Source: Chaenocephalus aceratus (lineage: Eukaryota; Chordata; Actinopteri; Perciformes; Channichthyidae). Taken from it: a stretch of DNA of 64,000 bases. The stretch lies in assembly GCA_023974075.1 (NCBI GenBank), contig JAMFTG010000281.1, forward strand, positions 1-64,000, in the 5' to 3' direction. Both the position numbers and the translations under genes were made by a program. Below, piece by piece: positions 1-12,355 of the stretch. The notes under the pieces are model-generated. The model worked only from the letters and a program-made list of their open reading frames with translations. It made no database searches and was not told the DNA's origin. Numbering within the stretch: position 1 is the stretch's first letter; every line of letters starts with the position of its first letter.

Positions 1-252
1 GCACCCCATTTCACAGTATACACAGACAATAATCCCCTCACATACATGATGAGTACTGCCAAGCTGAATGCTGTGGGCCACCGATGGGTAGGTGAGCTAG
101 CAGACTTTAGGTTTGATGTCAAATACAGGCCAGGAAGAGTGAACATAGACGCAGACACGCTCTCTCGTCTCCCTCTTGACATTGACACCTACGTTAGAGA
201 GTGTACTGAGGAACTCACAAGAGAAACCATCCAAACCACATGGGATGGTTGT
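1..252 (+). mobile_element. Ty3/gypsy retrotransposon fragment (RNase H end)
   Basis: Frame 1 reads from the first base without a stop and gives a typical gypsy RNase H tail: a VYTDNNPLTYM motif, then HRWVGELADF and the YRPGRVNIDADTLSRLP signature that precedes the spacer before integrase. The 5' part (RT) lies outside the window, and the 3' part is cut at about 252 by an inverted L2 LINE. Only the C-terminal quarter of RT-RNase H remains, so this is a dead fragment. The family assignment rests on the ADTLSRLP motif and the TDN active-site context. Confidence 0.85.
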
Positions 253-1292
253 GAGTCCAAATGTTTGGAAATGCATGTGTGTATAATAGGAAGATGAATC
301 CACGAGGATATCCATCAGGACCGATGATCCAGGACCACAGCCACAACTCGCGATCCAGGGCTCGCGATCCAGGACACAGGACCGCAGGATCATCCATGTC
401 TCCGGATCCCGGCGTATATAGACACCAAAAAGAAAGACATTTGGGGAAGCTGGGTTAATCGGAACATGAGAGGACACAGGTATAGACAGAGAGAAGGAAG
501 AAGCAAGATGTCCCCCGACAAACTAAGCCTATATCAGCAAAACTAGGGGCTGAATCTAATCAGCCCTAACTCTAAGCTTTATCAAAAAGGAAGGTCTTCA
601 GCGCACTCTTAAAAACGGATAGGGTGTCTGCCGCCCGAACACAAACTGGAAGCTGATTCCACAAATGTGGAGCTTGATAAGAAAAGGCTCTGGCTCCCAT
701 TGTACTTTTAGAGACTCTTGGAACCACCAACAACCCTGCATTCTTGGAACGCAATGCCCTAGTAGGCCAGTAGGGTATAGTGAGTTATTTAAGGTAAGAT
801 GGTGCCTGCCCATTAAGGGCTTTTTAGGTGAGAAGAAGAATTTTAAATTCTATCCTGTGTTCTATAGGGAGCCAGTGTGAGGCAGCCAGAACAGGAGTAA
901 TGTGGTCCCTTTTCCTAACTCTGGTTAGTACACGAGCCGCAGCATTTTGAATCAGCTGAAGCGACTTGACTGACTTCTTGGTACTCCCTGATAATAAAGA
1001 GTTACAATAATCCAGCCTAGAAGTAACAAATGCATGGACTAGTTTCTCTGCATCGTTTTGAGGCAAGATATGCCTGATTTTTGCAATGTTACGTAGATGG
1101 AAGTAGGCGGTCCTTGAAATTGATTTTATGTGGGCGTTAAAGGATAAATCCTGATCAAATATAACACCAAGATTCCTTACAGTCTCACTGCAGGCCAAAT
1201 TAATGTCATCCATAGTTAGTATATCTTTAGATAATTTGTTTCGTAGATTATTCGGGCCAAGAACAATAACTTCAGTTTTGGTCATGTTTAAC
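253..1292 (-). mobile_element. L2-clade LINE, 5'- and 3'-truncated copy
   Basis: On the minus strand two frames (1285-824 and 754-572) encode the C-terminal end of an L2-type ORF2: LGVIFDQDLSFNAHIKSISR, HLRNIAKIRHILPQ, SRLDYCNSLLSG, LQLIQNAAARVL, HWLPI, and then HLWNQLPVCVRAADTLSVFKS and LKTFLFDKA. The two parts are in different frames, so the copy is frameshifted. The 3' UTR (572 down to 253) matches the + strand copy at 3390-3715 but lacks the last 270 bp and the ATTG tail. This points to later deletion or rearrangement, because normal LINE truncation is 5'. Confidence 0.85.
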
Positions 1293-1752
1293 TAAGGTAG
1301 GCTACTAGCTAATTGATAAGTTAGCTCAAGGTTTAGCTAAGGCAATTCATCATGGGCATACAGGCTAATGTACTTTACTTAAGGGTAGACACTAAAGGTG
1401 AATACAGTAAAATGTGTATCTAATAACGTCATCACAATTAACATATTGATATGCAAATTAGGCGTTAGCTAGTACACTATAAAGTACCGTCTAATTTCTT
1501 ATCTTATCTTAATTAAAATGGGCTAATTTGCATGCAGTTACCAAGGCATTGTAGGTTAAAAGGATACAACTAAAAACAAACAAAAAAACATATCACATCA
1601 CAACTTCCCCAGATAGTTATTTACGTCAAGCCAGTATTTCCCCCTGAAATGCTTAAATGCAGATTAGCTTTAAATCGATAGATAAATTCAGACAAGGTAA
1701 TAAAACGAACACCATTTATATGTATTTTTTGGAAGTTTTCTTTCCATTAGAT
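1293..1752. other. AT-rich stretch with no recognised feature
   Basis: No long frame, tandem repeat or known repeat end was recognised between the L2 fragment and the hAT-like terminus. Confidence 0.5.
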
Positions 1753-1935
1753 CAAGGGTGGGGAACCTTTTTCCTCTAGAGGGCCATTTCAATTTTTTCA
1801 ACATCCTCCGAGGGCCGTACAAATGATTGACCTCTGCTTAAAAACTAAAATCACAGCCCATTCATTTGGCTTTTCTTTCATGCTGTGCAAAGAAAAGCAA
1901 CCTCTGAATCCAGATATCTCACCATGACTCACGAG
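1753..1935. mobile_element. hAT-like DNA transposon terminus
   Basis: The stretch GGGTGGGGAACCTTTTTCC followed by AGAGGGCCATTT resembles the terminal inverted repeat of fish hAT/Charlie-like elements. The other end was not found. The first segmental unit begins immediately after it, near 1936. Confidence 0.45.
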
Positions 1936-2201
1936 ACTCTTTTCTTTTCTGACTTTATGGGTATTTGACTTTATATTAAATACATAACAATAAGAGTGCA
2001 GACCATCTAATACACTTCACTATGAATCCAGAACAATACAACTGCAGGAGTTTGGATACAGCGAGATGTTTGCATGCATTTGGAGCCGATTTGGGCAGAA
2101 TCCAGCAGAGTGGATCGTGCTGTTCATCCTATGTAATCTATATGTAAAGACAACAGTCTAAATATTTAAGATAAAGCTGTGAAACAATCTCAATAATTGG
2201 C

Positions 2202-2650
2202 AGCAAAAATGTAAGGTTTTTTTAATGCATAAAAGGATACATGTTGAGATCGGAAGTTCTAATATCTTAAGAGAAGAGATTGAAAATAAAAAAACTAAAA
2301 AAAAACCTCTTTTGGCTCCTTCCTGTCTGGATCTTTCTTGGCTTTGCTATCTTCTAGCTCTATTCAGGTTTTTGGAGTTTTTTTCTGGCTCTATCCCTGA
2401 TCATTTTCAGAGCCTGAAGGCTCTATGCGGACTATCTTCTGGTTCTCCTCTGGATCCATCCACTATCTCTTGTCTCTGTCCAGTCAATTACACTTGCGTT
2501 ACTGGAGCAGGTAAAGCATACAACAGATACTTTCAGCATTATCGGAGCACGCAGTGGAAGCTTGGATGAAACACAGCGGACTTCTAAACAATGAACACCT
2601 TGGGAGAAATAAAGTTGGGTTTTATGCGTTCTAATATTGCAATGCAAACC
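2202..2650 (+). other. Conserved block in the duplicated unit with an open frame of unknown meaning
   Basis: A 114-codon frame (2225-2569) is kept open in all three units (also 35542-35799 and 58895-59251) and is followed by AATAAAG. I do not recognise the product. Start positions differ, the composition is Ser/Leu/Cys-rich, and recent duplication alone would keep the frame, so coding is not established. It could be a 3' UTR-like or repeat-derived piece. Confidence 0.3.
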
Positions 2651-3042
2651 CATGATGTAATGACAGTAATTCAGAATAATTGAGTCATTGAATGCTCATT
2701 TCAGTAGATTTAATCAAACAAAACACAAACATATTGGACATGGCCTCAAGACTGTAACCTCTTCACATTCTGTTGAAATAGTCAATTACTAGCCTTATCG
2801 TAGAAGACGTATCGCTCTGTTGGCTTTGTTTAGATAACAAAAACAGAGTGAAGCTCTCATTTCATCAACAATCGTTGAGTACAGACACCGTCCTGCAGAG
2901 AGCACACAACCCAACAGCACGTTGTTGGTCTACCATCACTTTACGAAACGTTTGCATTAAGACACTAAGACTAGCTGGTCCCTTGTAAATGTCAGTCCAC
3001 CTTAAATGAGCAGTGGGTGATCAGCAGGTGAAAGGCAGGACA

Positions 3043-3984
3043 TGGACCACATTACTCCTGTTCTGGCTGCCTTACACTGGTTCCCTATAGAACACAGGAT
3101 ATAATTTAAAATTCTTCTTCTCGCCTACAAAGCCATTAATGGGCAGGCGCCATCTTACCTTAAAGAACTCATTATACCCTACTGTCCTACTAGGGCATCG
3201 CGTTCCAAGAATGCAGGGTTGTTGGTTGTTCCTAGAGTCTCTAAAAGTACAATGGGAGCCAGAGCCTTTTCTTATCAAGCTCCACATTTGTGGAATCAGC
3301 TTCCAGTTTGTGTTCGGGCGGCTGACACCCTATCCGTTTTTAAGAGTGCGCTGAAGACCTTCCTTTTTGATAAAGCTTATAGTTAGGGCTGATTAGATTC
3401 AGCCCCTAGTTTTGCTGATATAGGCTTAGTTTGTCAGGGGACATCTTACTTCTTCCTTCTCTCTGTCTATACCTGTGTACTCTCATGTTCCGATTAACCC
3501 AGCTTCCCCACATTTCTTTCTTTTTGGTGTCTATATACGCCGGGATCCGGAGTCATGGATGATCCTGCGGTCCTGTGTCCTGCATCGTGAGCCCTGGTTC
3601 TTGAGTCGTGGCTGTGGTCCTGGATCATAGGTCCTGGATGGATATCCTCGTGGATTCATCTCCCTATTATACACACATGCATTTCCAAAAATGTGGACTA
3701 CCTATGTTGCAAATGTATTATCTTTTCAATTTACACACGACATCTATTGCACGTCTGTCCGTCCTGGGAGAGGGATCCCTCCTCTGTTGCTCTCCCTGAG
3801 GTTTCTCCCATTTTTACCTTTAAAACTGTGGGTTTTCTCCGGAAGGTTTCCCTTGTACGATGTGAGGGTCTAAGGACAGAGGGTGTCGTATTGTGATACT
3901 GATATTTTGTACAAACTGTGAAGTCCACTGAGACAAATGTACCATTTGTGATATTGGGCTATATAAATAAACATTGATTGATTG
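3043..3984 (+). mobile_element. L2-clade LINE 3' end with target-site duplication
   Basis: The 5'-truncated insertion begins in the ITPVL..HWFPI region. It carries the ORF end (HLWNQ-like frame, stop near 3386), the GTCCGTCCTGGGAGAGGGATC 3' UTR common in fish, and the tail ATTGATTGATTG. The six bases AGGACA flank it at 3037-3042 and 3985-3990. The third unit has the same locus without the insert (about 59782-59792), so the insertion is private to unit 0. Confidence 0.9.
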
Positions 3985-4237
3985 AGGACACGGGAACTTG
4001 GTCCTGAGGAGATGTAACGATTGTTAAACAAGAAATAGTCGAGTCAAGGGGTCGAAGAAATTAACATTTGTGATTATTAGCGAATCGGTTGCAGGTGGGT
4101 GAAAACAGGCTTAGGGAGTAACGTATTACATGTAACGGCATTAGGAGACAAAATAGACAAATGTATTCCCTTACCAACACACTTGGTCTTTTTAAACGAT
4201 TACGCCATTTAAATCTTTTGTCACAAACTTTGCAGAT

Positions 4238-5391
4238 CTATTGTTCCTCTCCTATGTGGATTCTCATGTGTGACTTTAAACTTACACTATGTGAAAAATA
4301 TTTCTTACAGACTGTACAGGTGAATGGTTTCTCTCCTGTGTGGATTCTCATGTGTATCTTTAAACTTCCACTCTGTGAAAAAGCTTTCTTACAGACTGTG
4401 CAGGTGAATGGTTCCTCTCCTGTGTGGATTCTCATGTGTGACTTTAAACTTACACTATGTGAAAAAGATTTCTTACAGACTGTACAGGTGAATGGTTTCT
4501 CTCCTGTGTGGATTCTCATGTGTGACTTTAAACTTCCACTCTGTGAAAAAGCTTTCTTACAGACCGTGCAGGTGAATGGTTTCTCTCCTGTGTGGATTCT
4601 CATGTGTTCCTTTAAACTTCCACTCTCTGAAAAAGCTTTCTTACAGACTGTGCAGGTGAATGGTTCCTCTCCTGTGTGGATTCTCATGTGTGACTTTAAA
4701 CTTACACTATGTGAAAAAGATTTCTTACAGACTGTACAGGTGAATGGTTTCTCTCCTGTGTGGATTCTAATGTGTGACTTTAAACTTCCACTCTGTGAAA
4801 AAGCTTTCTTACAGACCGTGCAGGTGAATGGTTTCTCTCCTGTGTGGATTCTAATGTGTGACTTTAAATGTCCACTCTGTGAAAAAGCTTTCTTACAGAC
4901 TGAGCAGCTGAATGGTTTCTTTTTAGCACTACGTTGTGGATCACTGAGAGATTCATGTCTATTTTTCATTGAGTTTGAGCCTGAGGCAGGTTCTCTGGTC
5001 TCTTTCCAATAATCACTGTATTCAGTGTCAGGTCCAGAAGAGTCTTCAGTGTGGTCCTCAGTCTTTGGTTGTAAACTGCTCTCTGGATCTGAGTTCCTGG
5101 CTGGTTCTGGTCCTAGACAGTCATCTCCACCAGCTTCTGTTTCCATGTGTTCAGTTTGTCTTTGATGAGGCTGAGAGGACTGAGGTTTCTCTTCATCATC
5201 TTCACTCTTCACAGGGTCAGGAGTGAAAGTGGACTTGGTGATATCAGCCTCCTCCAGCTCCTGAAGCTGCTCTCCCTCCTGTTCCTGCTTAATGTGTGGG
5301 GGAGGCTCTGGGTCCTCCTGGTCCAGACTGGTAGTCCCCTCCTGCTGGTCAGGGAGAAGCTCTTCTTTAACCACCACCAGCTGCTGGACGT
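4238..5391 (-). CDS. C2H2 zinc-finger protein, exon 2 (gene ZNF-A, 8 fingers)
   Basis: Terminal coding exon of a nuclear, presumably DNA-binding, C2H2 protein. The acceptor is TTTCCTGCAG at 5397-5392, so the true exon starts at 5391 (ACGTCCAGCAG, reading DVQQLV after splicing), not at the intronic Met upstream. Residues after the junction are an acidic Gln/Glu/Pro-rich linker (PPHIKQEQEGEQLQ, SEDDEEKPQSSQ). Eight C-x2-C-x12-H-x3-H fingers follow, joined by TGEKP or TGEEP linkers. Fingers 2-4 and 5-7 look like an internal duplication. Exon 1 at 24387-24579 joins in phase (GCA-G|AC), giving 1347 nt or 448 codons plus stop across a 19-kb intron. No stop or frameshift is seen. The targets are unknown. 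Confidence 0.88.
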
Positions 5392-5832
5392 CTGCAGGAA
5401 ACAGGAAACACACAGTCAGAACAAACTGTTAAGTGTTAGCATTTAAAAACCTCATCACAATGAGAGACATTTTGCAGCCCTAATTAATGCCTTTGTTTTT
5501 ATATTATCTTTCTTAGTCCCACCTATTGTCTATTTATGTTGGCTCAAGTCACCTCATGTAGCCCAGCCCCTTTCCACTTCCAGTTCTAAATGTAAAAGGG
5601 TTTTTTCTTCTGGCGTAGCACTAGCCGCAATGTAAACAAGGAATTGTATTTGGGATCGTTCACAGATACACTACGCCAACAGTATCGAATGAACATACTC
5701 TGTTACAAATTTAAATAATTTATTCAAACTTTATTTAATTAAAAGTATGCAAGTATTAACAGAACATTTGACGGCACCTTCCTATGCAACAGTAATGATG
5801 GTGCAGTAAAATGTTCCCTGTCAGTGTTTAAT

Positions 5833-5980
5833 TAGGGCCCGAGCACAAGGACCCAACGGCGTCCTAGCACGAAGTGCGAGGAACCTATTGTTCTCCGTGG
5901 TATCATTATTATTATGGCCCGAGCACGGAGCGTTAGGACCCGACGGCGTCCTAGCATGAAGTGCGAGGAAACCTATTGTT
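5833..5980. repeat. GGGCCCGAGCAC-type interspersed repeat, left part
   Basis: The GGGCCCGAGCAC...GTGCGAGGA..CCTATTGTT start occurs twice (5833 and 5919) and is split at 5981 by a terminal-inverted-repeat element. The body resumes at 7795. The junction at 5832/5833 interrupts sequence continuous with 61690 in unit 2, so the repeat entered the zinc-finger intron of unit 0. Confidence 0.7.
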
Positions 5981-6490
5981 CAGGGTTCATACACTTTTTC
6001 ACCAATGATTTTCAATGACTTTTCCATGACTTCTCAATGACCTTTACCTCATTTTCCATGACCAAAAGAAAATTACGACTGAAAATGGTTTATTTTAACA
6101 TGGAACAGGAAAATAAGGTTTGCATATGAAACATGTTGTGCCTATCTAAAACAAGTCAAATAGTAGGCTTACTAGCTTCTACACGCTAAAGCAACTGTAG
6201 TCAGGGATGCAAACTTATCAGGTATGAAAAAGGTGACAAGGATCCGAGCCCCCGACCCCACGGAATATCGGCTTTAAAATTAGGAATAACAGGATTTTAG
6301 CAGTCGGAACAACTAAAGCAGCAGCGTTAATAATAACAGAAACGCCAAAGAGTCACATCTAATAGACATATATAAAAGCATTTATTTTAATTGTGTAGCA
6401 GTCAGTTTATCATTTTGGCAGCACTGTTGAGCATTTTGAAAATGTATTTTCATGCCTCTGTGCAAGGCTTAGTCTTTCTATCTTTATAGC

Positions 6491-7242
6491 CACTGGTGTA
6501 AAGTAACTAAGTTCATAAACTCAACAATTACTATACGTGGGTACAATTTTGAGATACATATTTCAATGTTTTGCTACTGTGTACTTCTACTCCTCTACAG
6601 TTCAGAGGTACATGGTGTACTTCTCCTCCACTGCATGTATTTAATAGCTTCAGTTACTTCACAGATGTGGATGAATGATGTGAAATATAATCAAGTGTTG
6701 AATCAGACTTTAGTTCCACCTGGAGTAAATCCACCAGCTACCCTGCAGTCTACAAAGTACTTCAGACTAGCTGCACCTTCACCAGCTTTGAGAACACTTT
6801 CATGATCAATCATTATAAAACATATCATATATATTATTCTGAAATGGACCAATCTGCACAACGACTACTTTCACTATATTTTGATGAGAATACTTTTCTA
6901 CTTTCACTTGAGGAACATTTTGAATGCAGGACCTTTACTGTAACAGAGTATTCCTACACTCTGGTACTTCTACTTTTACTCAAGTACAAGACCTGAGTAC
7001 TTCTACTTTTACTCAAGTACAAGATCTGAGTACTTCTACTTTTACTCAAGTACAAGATCTGAGTACTTCTACTTTGACTACAAGATCTGAGTACTTCTAC
7101 TTTTACTCAAGTACAAGATCTGAGTACTTCTACTTTTAATCAAGTACTAGATCTGAGTACTTACTTCTACTTTTACTCAAGAACAAGACCTGAGTACTTC
7201 TACTTTTATTCTAGTACAATATCTATCCTTATACCACCTCTG
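6491..7242. mobile_element. Non-autonomous hAT element nested in the CAGGGTTC transposon
   Basis: The termini CACTGGTGTAAAG and ...CACCTCTG are inverted. A perfect 8-bp duplication TTTATAGC sits at 6483-6490 and 7243-7250. The interior is the fish ACTTTTACTCAAGTAC-type sequence with no coding capacity. Confidence 0.88.
6960..7215. repeat. Minisatellite, about 33-bp unit
   Basis: Tandem copies of TGAGTACTTCTACTTTTACT plus CAAGTACAAGATC occur inside the hAT element, about seven units with small length variation. Confidence 0.85.
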
Positions 7243-7794
7243 TTTATAGCCTATGAAAAAAACGATTAGAAAACGAAGGCTAAAGCTAACGTTAGCAGAT
7301 AGTGACAATGTATGCTAGCTAGCTCAACGATTCCTTAAATAATATTGCGACAGAAAAACGTTTCAGTTCACATCACGCTCTGCCGCTCTGCTCTGAACAC
7401 CTGAACGGCCCGTTCTAACAGCTGTTCACCAGCGGAGGAGTCTGTGCCACAGTGACTCCGCACAGTTAACGAACGTACCGTAGATAATGTAGCTGACCTT
7501 CATCCCGGAGCAGCAGAGTGCAGCCGACAGGCAGGAAGACTCGAGCACACAGCTCGCGCTTCATATATTAAAAAATAACACCATGGGCGTCATGATGGCA
7601 CATAACAGCTGGCGACCGCAGATTATTTCGGCGATTAGATATGTAAATTAAATTTGACGCAACTTTAGTTACATTTCCATGACTTTTCCAAAACTTTGGG
7701 AAAAATATTGTTTTCCATAACTTTTCCAGGGCCTGGAATTTGCATTTTGAAATTCCATGACTTTTCCAGGTTTTCAATGACCGTACGAACCCTG

Positions 7795-9754
<1,960 letters not shown>

Positions 9755-9920
9755 TGTGAAGCCAGAGATGGGGACTCGAGTCTGCGACTCGGACTCGAGT
9801 CGCACACACAGAGACTTCAGACTTGACTTGGACTCGTGACCAAAAGACTTCAGACTCGACTTGGACTCGTGTGTTGGGACTCGTGAACAATCATTGTGTT
9901 TTCTATTTTTGGCGTATTAA

Positions 9921-10145
9921 AGGTGGGGTATGTACATTTGAGAGAAACCGGCTCGAGATCGCTAGAATTTGAAAATACACAACCGGAGATAATCTGCTAG
10001 AGGCTGCTACTTCCTTATAGAGCCCGCCTCCTCCAACACACACGAACGCGCACATGACCAATGAGGGCACGAGATAAGTTTGTGCCCAGATGGAAGGCTG
10101 ACAGGCAGGTAGGCCATCCAGTTATTTTAGCCGGGCTCATTACGC
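9921..10145 (-). mobile_element. Truncated TTAA-flanked MITE
   Basis: After TTAA (9917-9920) the sequence AGGTGGGGTATGTACATTTG and the GAGAAACCGGCTCGAGATCG block match, in reverse, the complete copy at 62981-63350. The other end is missing. Confidence 0.75.
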
Positions 10146-10206
10146 AGACGTGCACGCCTCTGTTACTACCTCGTAGTAACACCATGCCACCGGCGGCACA
10201 CCTGCG

Positions 10207-10365
10207 GCTGTACCGCTTGTAATTAGGTTCAACTACAAAAACTTCGAACAAAACGCCGGCGGCACCACCAAAAGGAGCGCACACTGCAAAGTCTGCAATA
10301 TCAAAATCAAGGATGCTGGCGCAACAACGTCGAATTTCATCAGGCACTTGAACTCACCCGGAGAG
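10207..10365 (+). pseudogene. hAT transposase BED-finger exon remnant
   Basis: The plus frame reads FNYKNFEQNAGG, then HCKVCNIKIKDAGATTSNFI and RHLNSPGE, followed by GTCAGT, a possible splice donor. The C-x2-C pair and the IRHL segment fit the first half of a BED zinc finger as found at hAT transposase N-termini. No further transposase exon survives in the element. Confidence 0.7.
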
Positions 10366-11056
10366 GTCAGTCACATTAACGCATATGGACGGTTAGCAAA
10401 CATGTTTAGCTCAGCATCAGCTATGTAATGTTAACTTAGCTTGCTGCTAGCTTTGTAACTGAATATTTGAAAAGATTAGTGAATTGCTTGTCACACTTGT
10501 TTGAGTTGAGTGGCGTTGACATCCAACTCTTGACATGACATAACAAAGGTCGGTAACGTTTATCATTACCCGCTTTTAAGTACTTTTAACAGTTTCCCTG
10601 CGGGGAATTAATAAAGTATTTGTGATACTGATTTCTGATTCTGAAGTGTTTTGCTTATAAGTTGTTTGCATTTAGCTAAAGTGTGATGTTTGTCCTCATA
10701 TTGCATTGCAATAGCCTGTTTAAAGTGATCATATAACAAACAACTAATCAGTACTGATACTGTATGCTAATAGATATAGGAGTGATAATAACACAGTACA
10801 TGCTTTGAATTTCTTAGATATAGCTGTGCAGTATTCTTAACAGACTGGATAGCAGCAGACAATAGAAGGCTTATTAAAACCAGAAGAGACATGAGACTTT
10901 TATTTGTTTAGAGACTTGAGACTTGGACTCGTGACCAAAGACTTGAGACTTGATCAAGTCTCACCCCACAAAGACTTGAGACTTGACTTGGACTCGTGAC
11001 CAAAGACTTGAGACTTGACTTGCAAAAAAAGACTTGTGAACATCTCTGTGTGAAGC

Positions 11057-11338
11057 ACTATATGGTTTCATGAAAAATATATGTTTACTTGTAGATATCT
11101 ACTAAAGCATACAAATAAAGTGTGTAATCTAGGCCTGTTACATATATTATTGATGTTCTCACTGTAAACATCGCGTCACAATGAAAGCGGTTGTATTTAA
11201 AAAAATAGCCTAACATCCACGGGACATGTGATTAGTGATTACAAAAAACGGTAAAGTGCAGAAGGTCTGATGCACATTTGATCATCTTGAATAACTTATA
11301 ATCACAACGGGAACAGTTTGCAGAGCTGTGCTTCATTG
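11057..11338. other. Unassigned spacer between two hAT elements
   Basis: AT-rich sequence in which I see no gene or recognised repeat. Confidence 0.5.
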
Positions 11339-11622
11339 ACAAAATAGACCCTCCAGAAAAATGCGATTCTGCGATCGCAGAATTTACCGCATAATCAGCA
11401 AAATGGCGCAGATTTTTTAAAAGGCCGCATATTTATCAAAAGGCCGCATAATCCCCGCATTTTTCCACACAACGTTGAGAAACAAAAAAATGAACTTCTA
11501 TTGACGTGAAGTGATGATGATGATGAGGATGTTGATGCGACGCCATCAGCTCGCGCATCACAGAAGGTAAACAACACCGTTGAGTGAACGTGTGGAGCTC
11601 ACACGAGAGAGAAAACACCAAG

Positions 11623-11893
11623 ATGAAAAAATCTAATCCATCTCATTTACCGACGAACATTTCTGCTAAAGACCGGGCAAAGCAGTACGCCGATGTCTTG
11701 CACGAAAGTGGGGCGAAACTATTCTGCACCCCGTGCAACTGTGTTGGAGCATAAGAGAAAATCCACGGTGACGACCCACTTTGATTCATTCAAAGATTCG
11801 AAAATGCTTTCTGCTGCTGCGGACAAGAAAGCCAAACAATTCACGTTCACCGAGGCATCAACCTCCAAAACCTACAAGGCCTACAAGAAACGA
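11623..11893 (+). pseudogene. CGGBP1-like (BED-type) domain exon, frameshifted
   Basis: The ATG at 11623 starts KKSNPSHLP, followed by DRAKQYADVLHESGAKLFC and TPCN. One extra base near 11740 shifts the frame, and the domain continues as VLEHKRKSTVTTHFDSFKDS in the frame ending at 11893, before a GTGAGT donor. The pattern LH..G.KLFC..CN..L.H.RKS....H resembles vertebrate CGGBP1, a CGG-repeat binding protein of hAT origin. The frameshift makes this copy non-functional unless a second exon used the other frame. The resemblance is from memory of the family, not from a search. Confidence 0.75.
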
Positions 11894-11962
11894 GGTGAGT
11901 AGCCTACAAGATTGAAGCTGGTCAGATAAAGAACAAGTAAATGAAAACAGAATGAGGCGGAG

Positions 11963-11964
<2 letters not shown>

Positions 11965-11998
<34 letters not shown>
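11965..11998. repeat. (GT)n microsatellite
   Basis: A short GT run inside the hAT-like element, followed by GAGAGAGA. Confidence 0.95.
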
Positions 11999-12005
<7 letters not shown>

Positions 12006-12300
12006 TGTGATTAAAATAGCCCAATTGCTTTTACAATAAATAAACATTGAATGTGTTTAATTAAATAGTAAAGGGGTTTAAAGTTAGTGGCAGGTTGTAT
12101 GTGAGAGAGAATAAATAAATAAGAGAGCTCAATATTTATTTTTTCCGCATATTTCGCAACCTTTCGCACATTTCGCAACTTCCCGCAATTTCACCGCATA
12201 AAATCACATAAAACCCTGCATGTTTGATCGCATAATCAAGGATTTTATCCCTGCATAATCAAGGATTTTTGCCCGCGTTTTTCTGGAGGGTCTAACAAAA

Positions 12301-12355
12301 GTCCAGCCATGCGTCACGCCTCTTTTAAACATCACTGTTGGCTGAAATCGACTCC
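12301..12355. other. Short unassigned spacer
   Basis: Spacer between the hAT-like element and the minisatellite. Confidence 0.4.

Larger units (their letters stand above)
1936..5832. repeat. Segmental duplication, partial unit 0
   Basis: This block aligns with 35167-38640 and, from 2202 on, with 58868-61690. It starts at GAGACTCTTTTCTTTTCTG (also at 35167) and ends at TGTTTAATT, just before the GGGCCCGAGCAC repeat. It contains the zinc-finger exon 2, its 3' flank and about 440 bp of intron. Relative to the other units it carries a private L2 insertion (3043-3984) and lacks about 90 bp near 2795. Confidence 0.85.
5981..7794. mobile_element. Non-autonomous DNA transposon with CAGGGTTC termini
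   Basis: The left end CAGGGTTCATACAC and right end ...GTACGAACCCTG are inverted repeats. Sub-terminal arrays contain TTTTCAATGACTTTTCCATG and its complement. ATTGTT flanks both sides (5975-5980 and 7795-7800), a probable 6-bp target duplication. No transposase was seen. It is hAT-like by its CAGGG terminus, but the duplication length is not the usual 8. It contains a second element at 6491-7242. Confidence 0.7.
9763..11048 (+). mobile_element. hAT element (GACTCGAGTC family) with BED remnant
   Basis: The termini CAGAGATGGGGACTCG and ...GTGAACATCTCTG are inverted. The 8-bp duplication TGTGAAGC is perfect (9755-9762 and 11049-11056). Sub-terminal GACTTGAGACTTGACTTGG arrays are typical of a common fish hAT family. 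The interior carries a BED-finger exon (10207-10365) and a truncated TTAA MITE, so the copy is internally deleted and non-autonomous. Confidence 0.9.
11345..12294 (+). mobile_element. hAT-like element carrying a CGGBP1-like domain
   Basis: The termini TAGACCCTCCAGAAAAA and its reverse complement at 12278-12294 are near-perfect inverted repeats. ACAAAA flanks both ends (11339-11344 and 12295-12300). Sub-terminal CCGCATA/CGCATAATC motifs recur at both ends. It encodes one BED-like exon (11623-11893), so it probably derives from an autonomous hAT by internal deletion. Confidence 0.8.

Noticed and set aside
4161..5012. 283-codon plus-strand frame with VQVNGFSPVWILM repeats
   Set aside because: Antisense shadow of the zinc-finger array; same for 36864-37865 and 60021-60692.
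5398..5413. Met at 5413 (MCFLFPADVQQ) as the start of the zinc-finger protein
   Set aside because: It lies in the intron before a clear TTTCCTGCAG acceptor; the phase-matched exon 1 gives the family's usual N-terminus.
10015..10347. 110-codon minus-strand frame
   Set aside because: Shadow of the plus-strand BED-finger exon in the hAT element.
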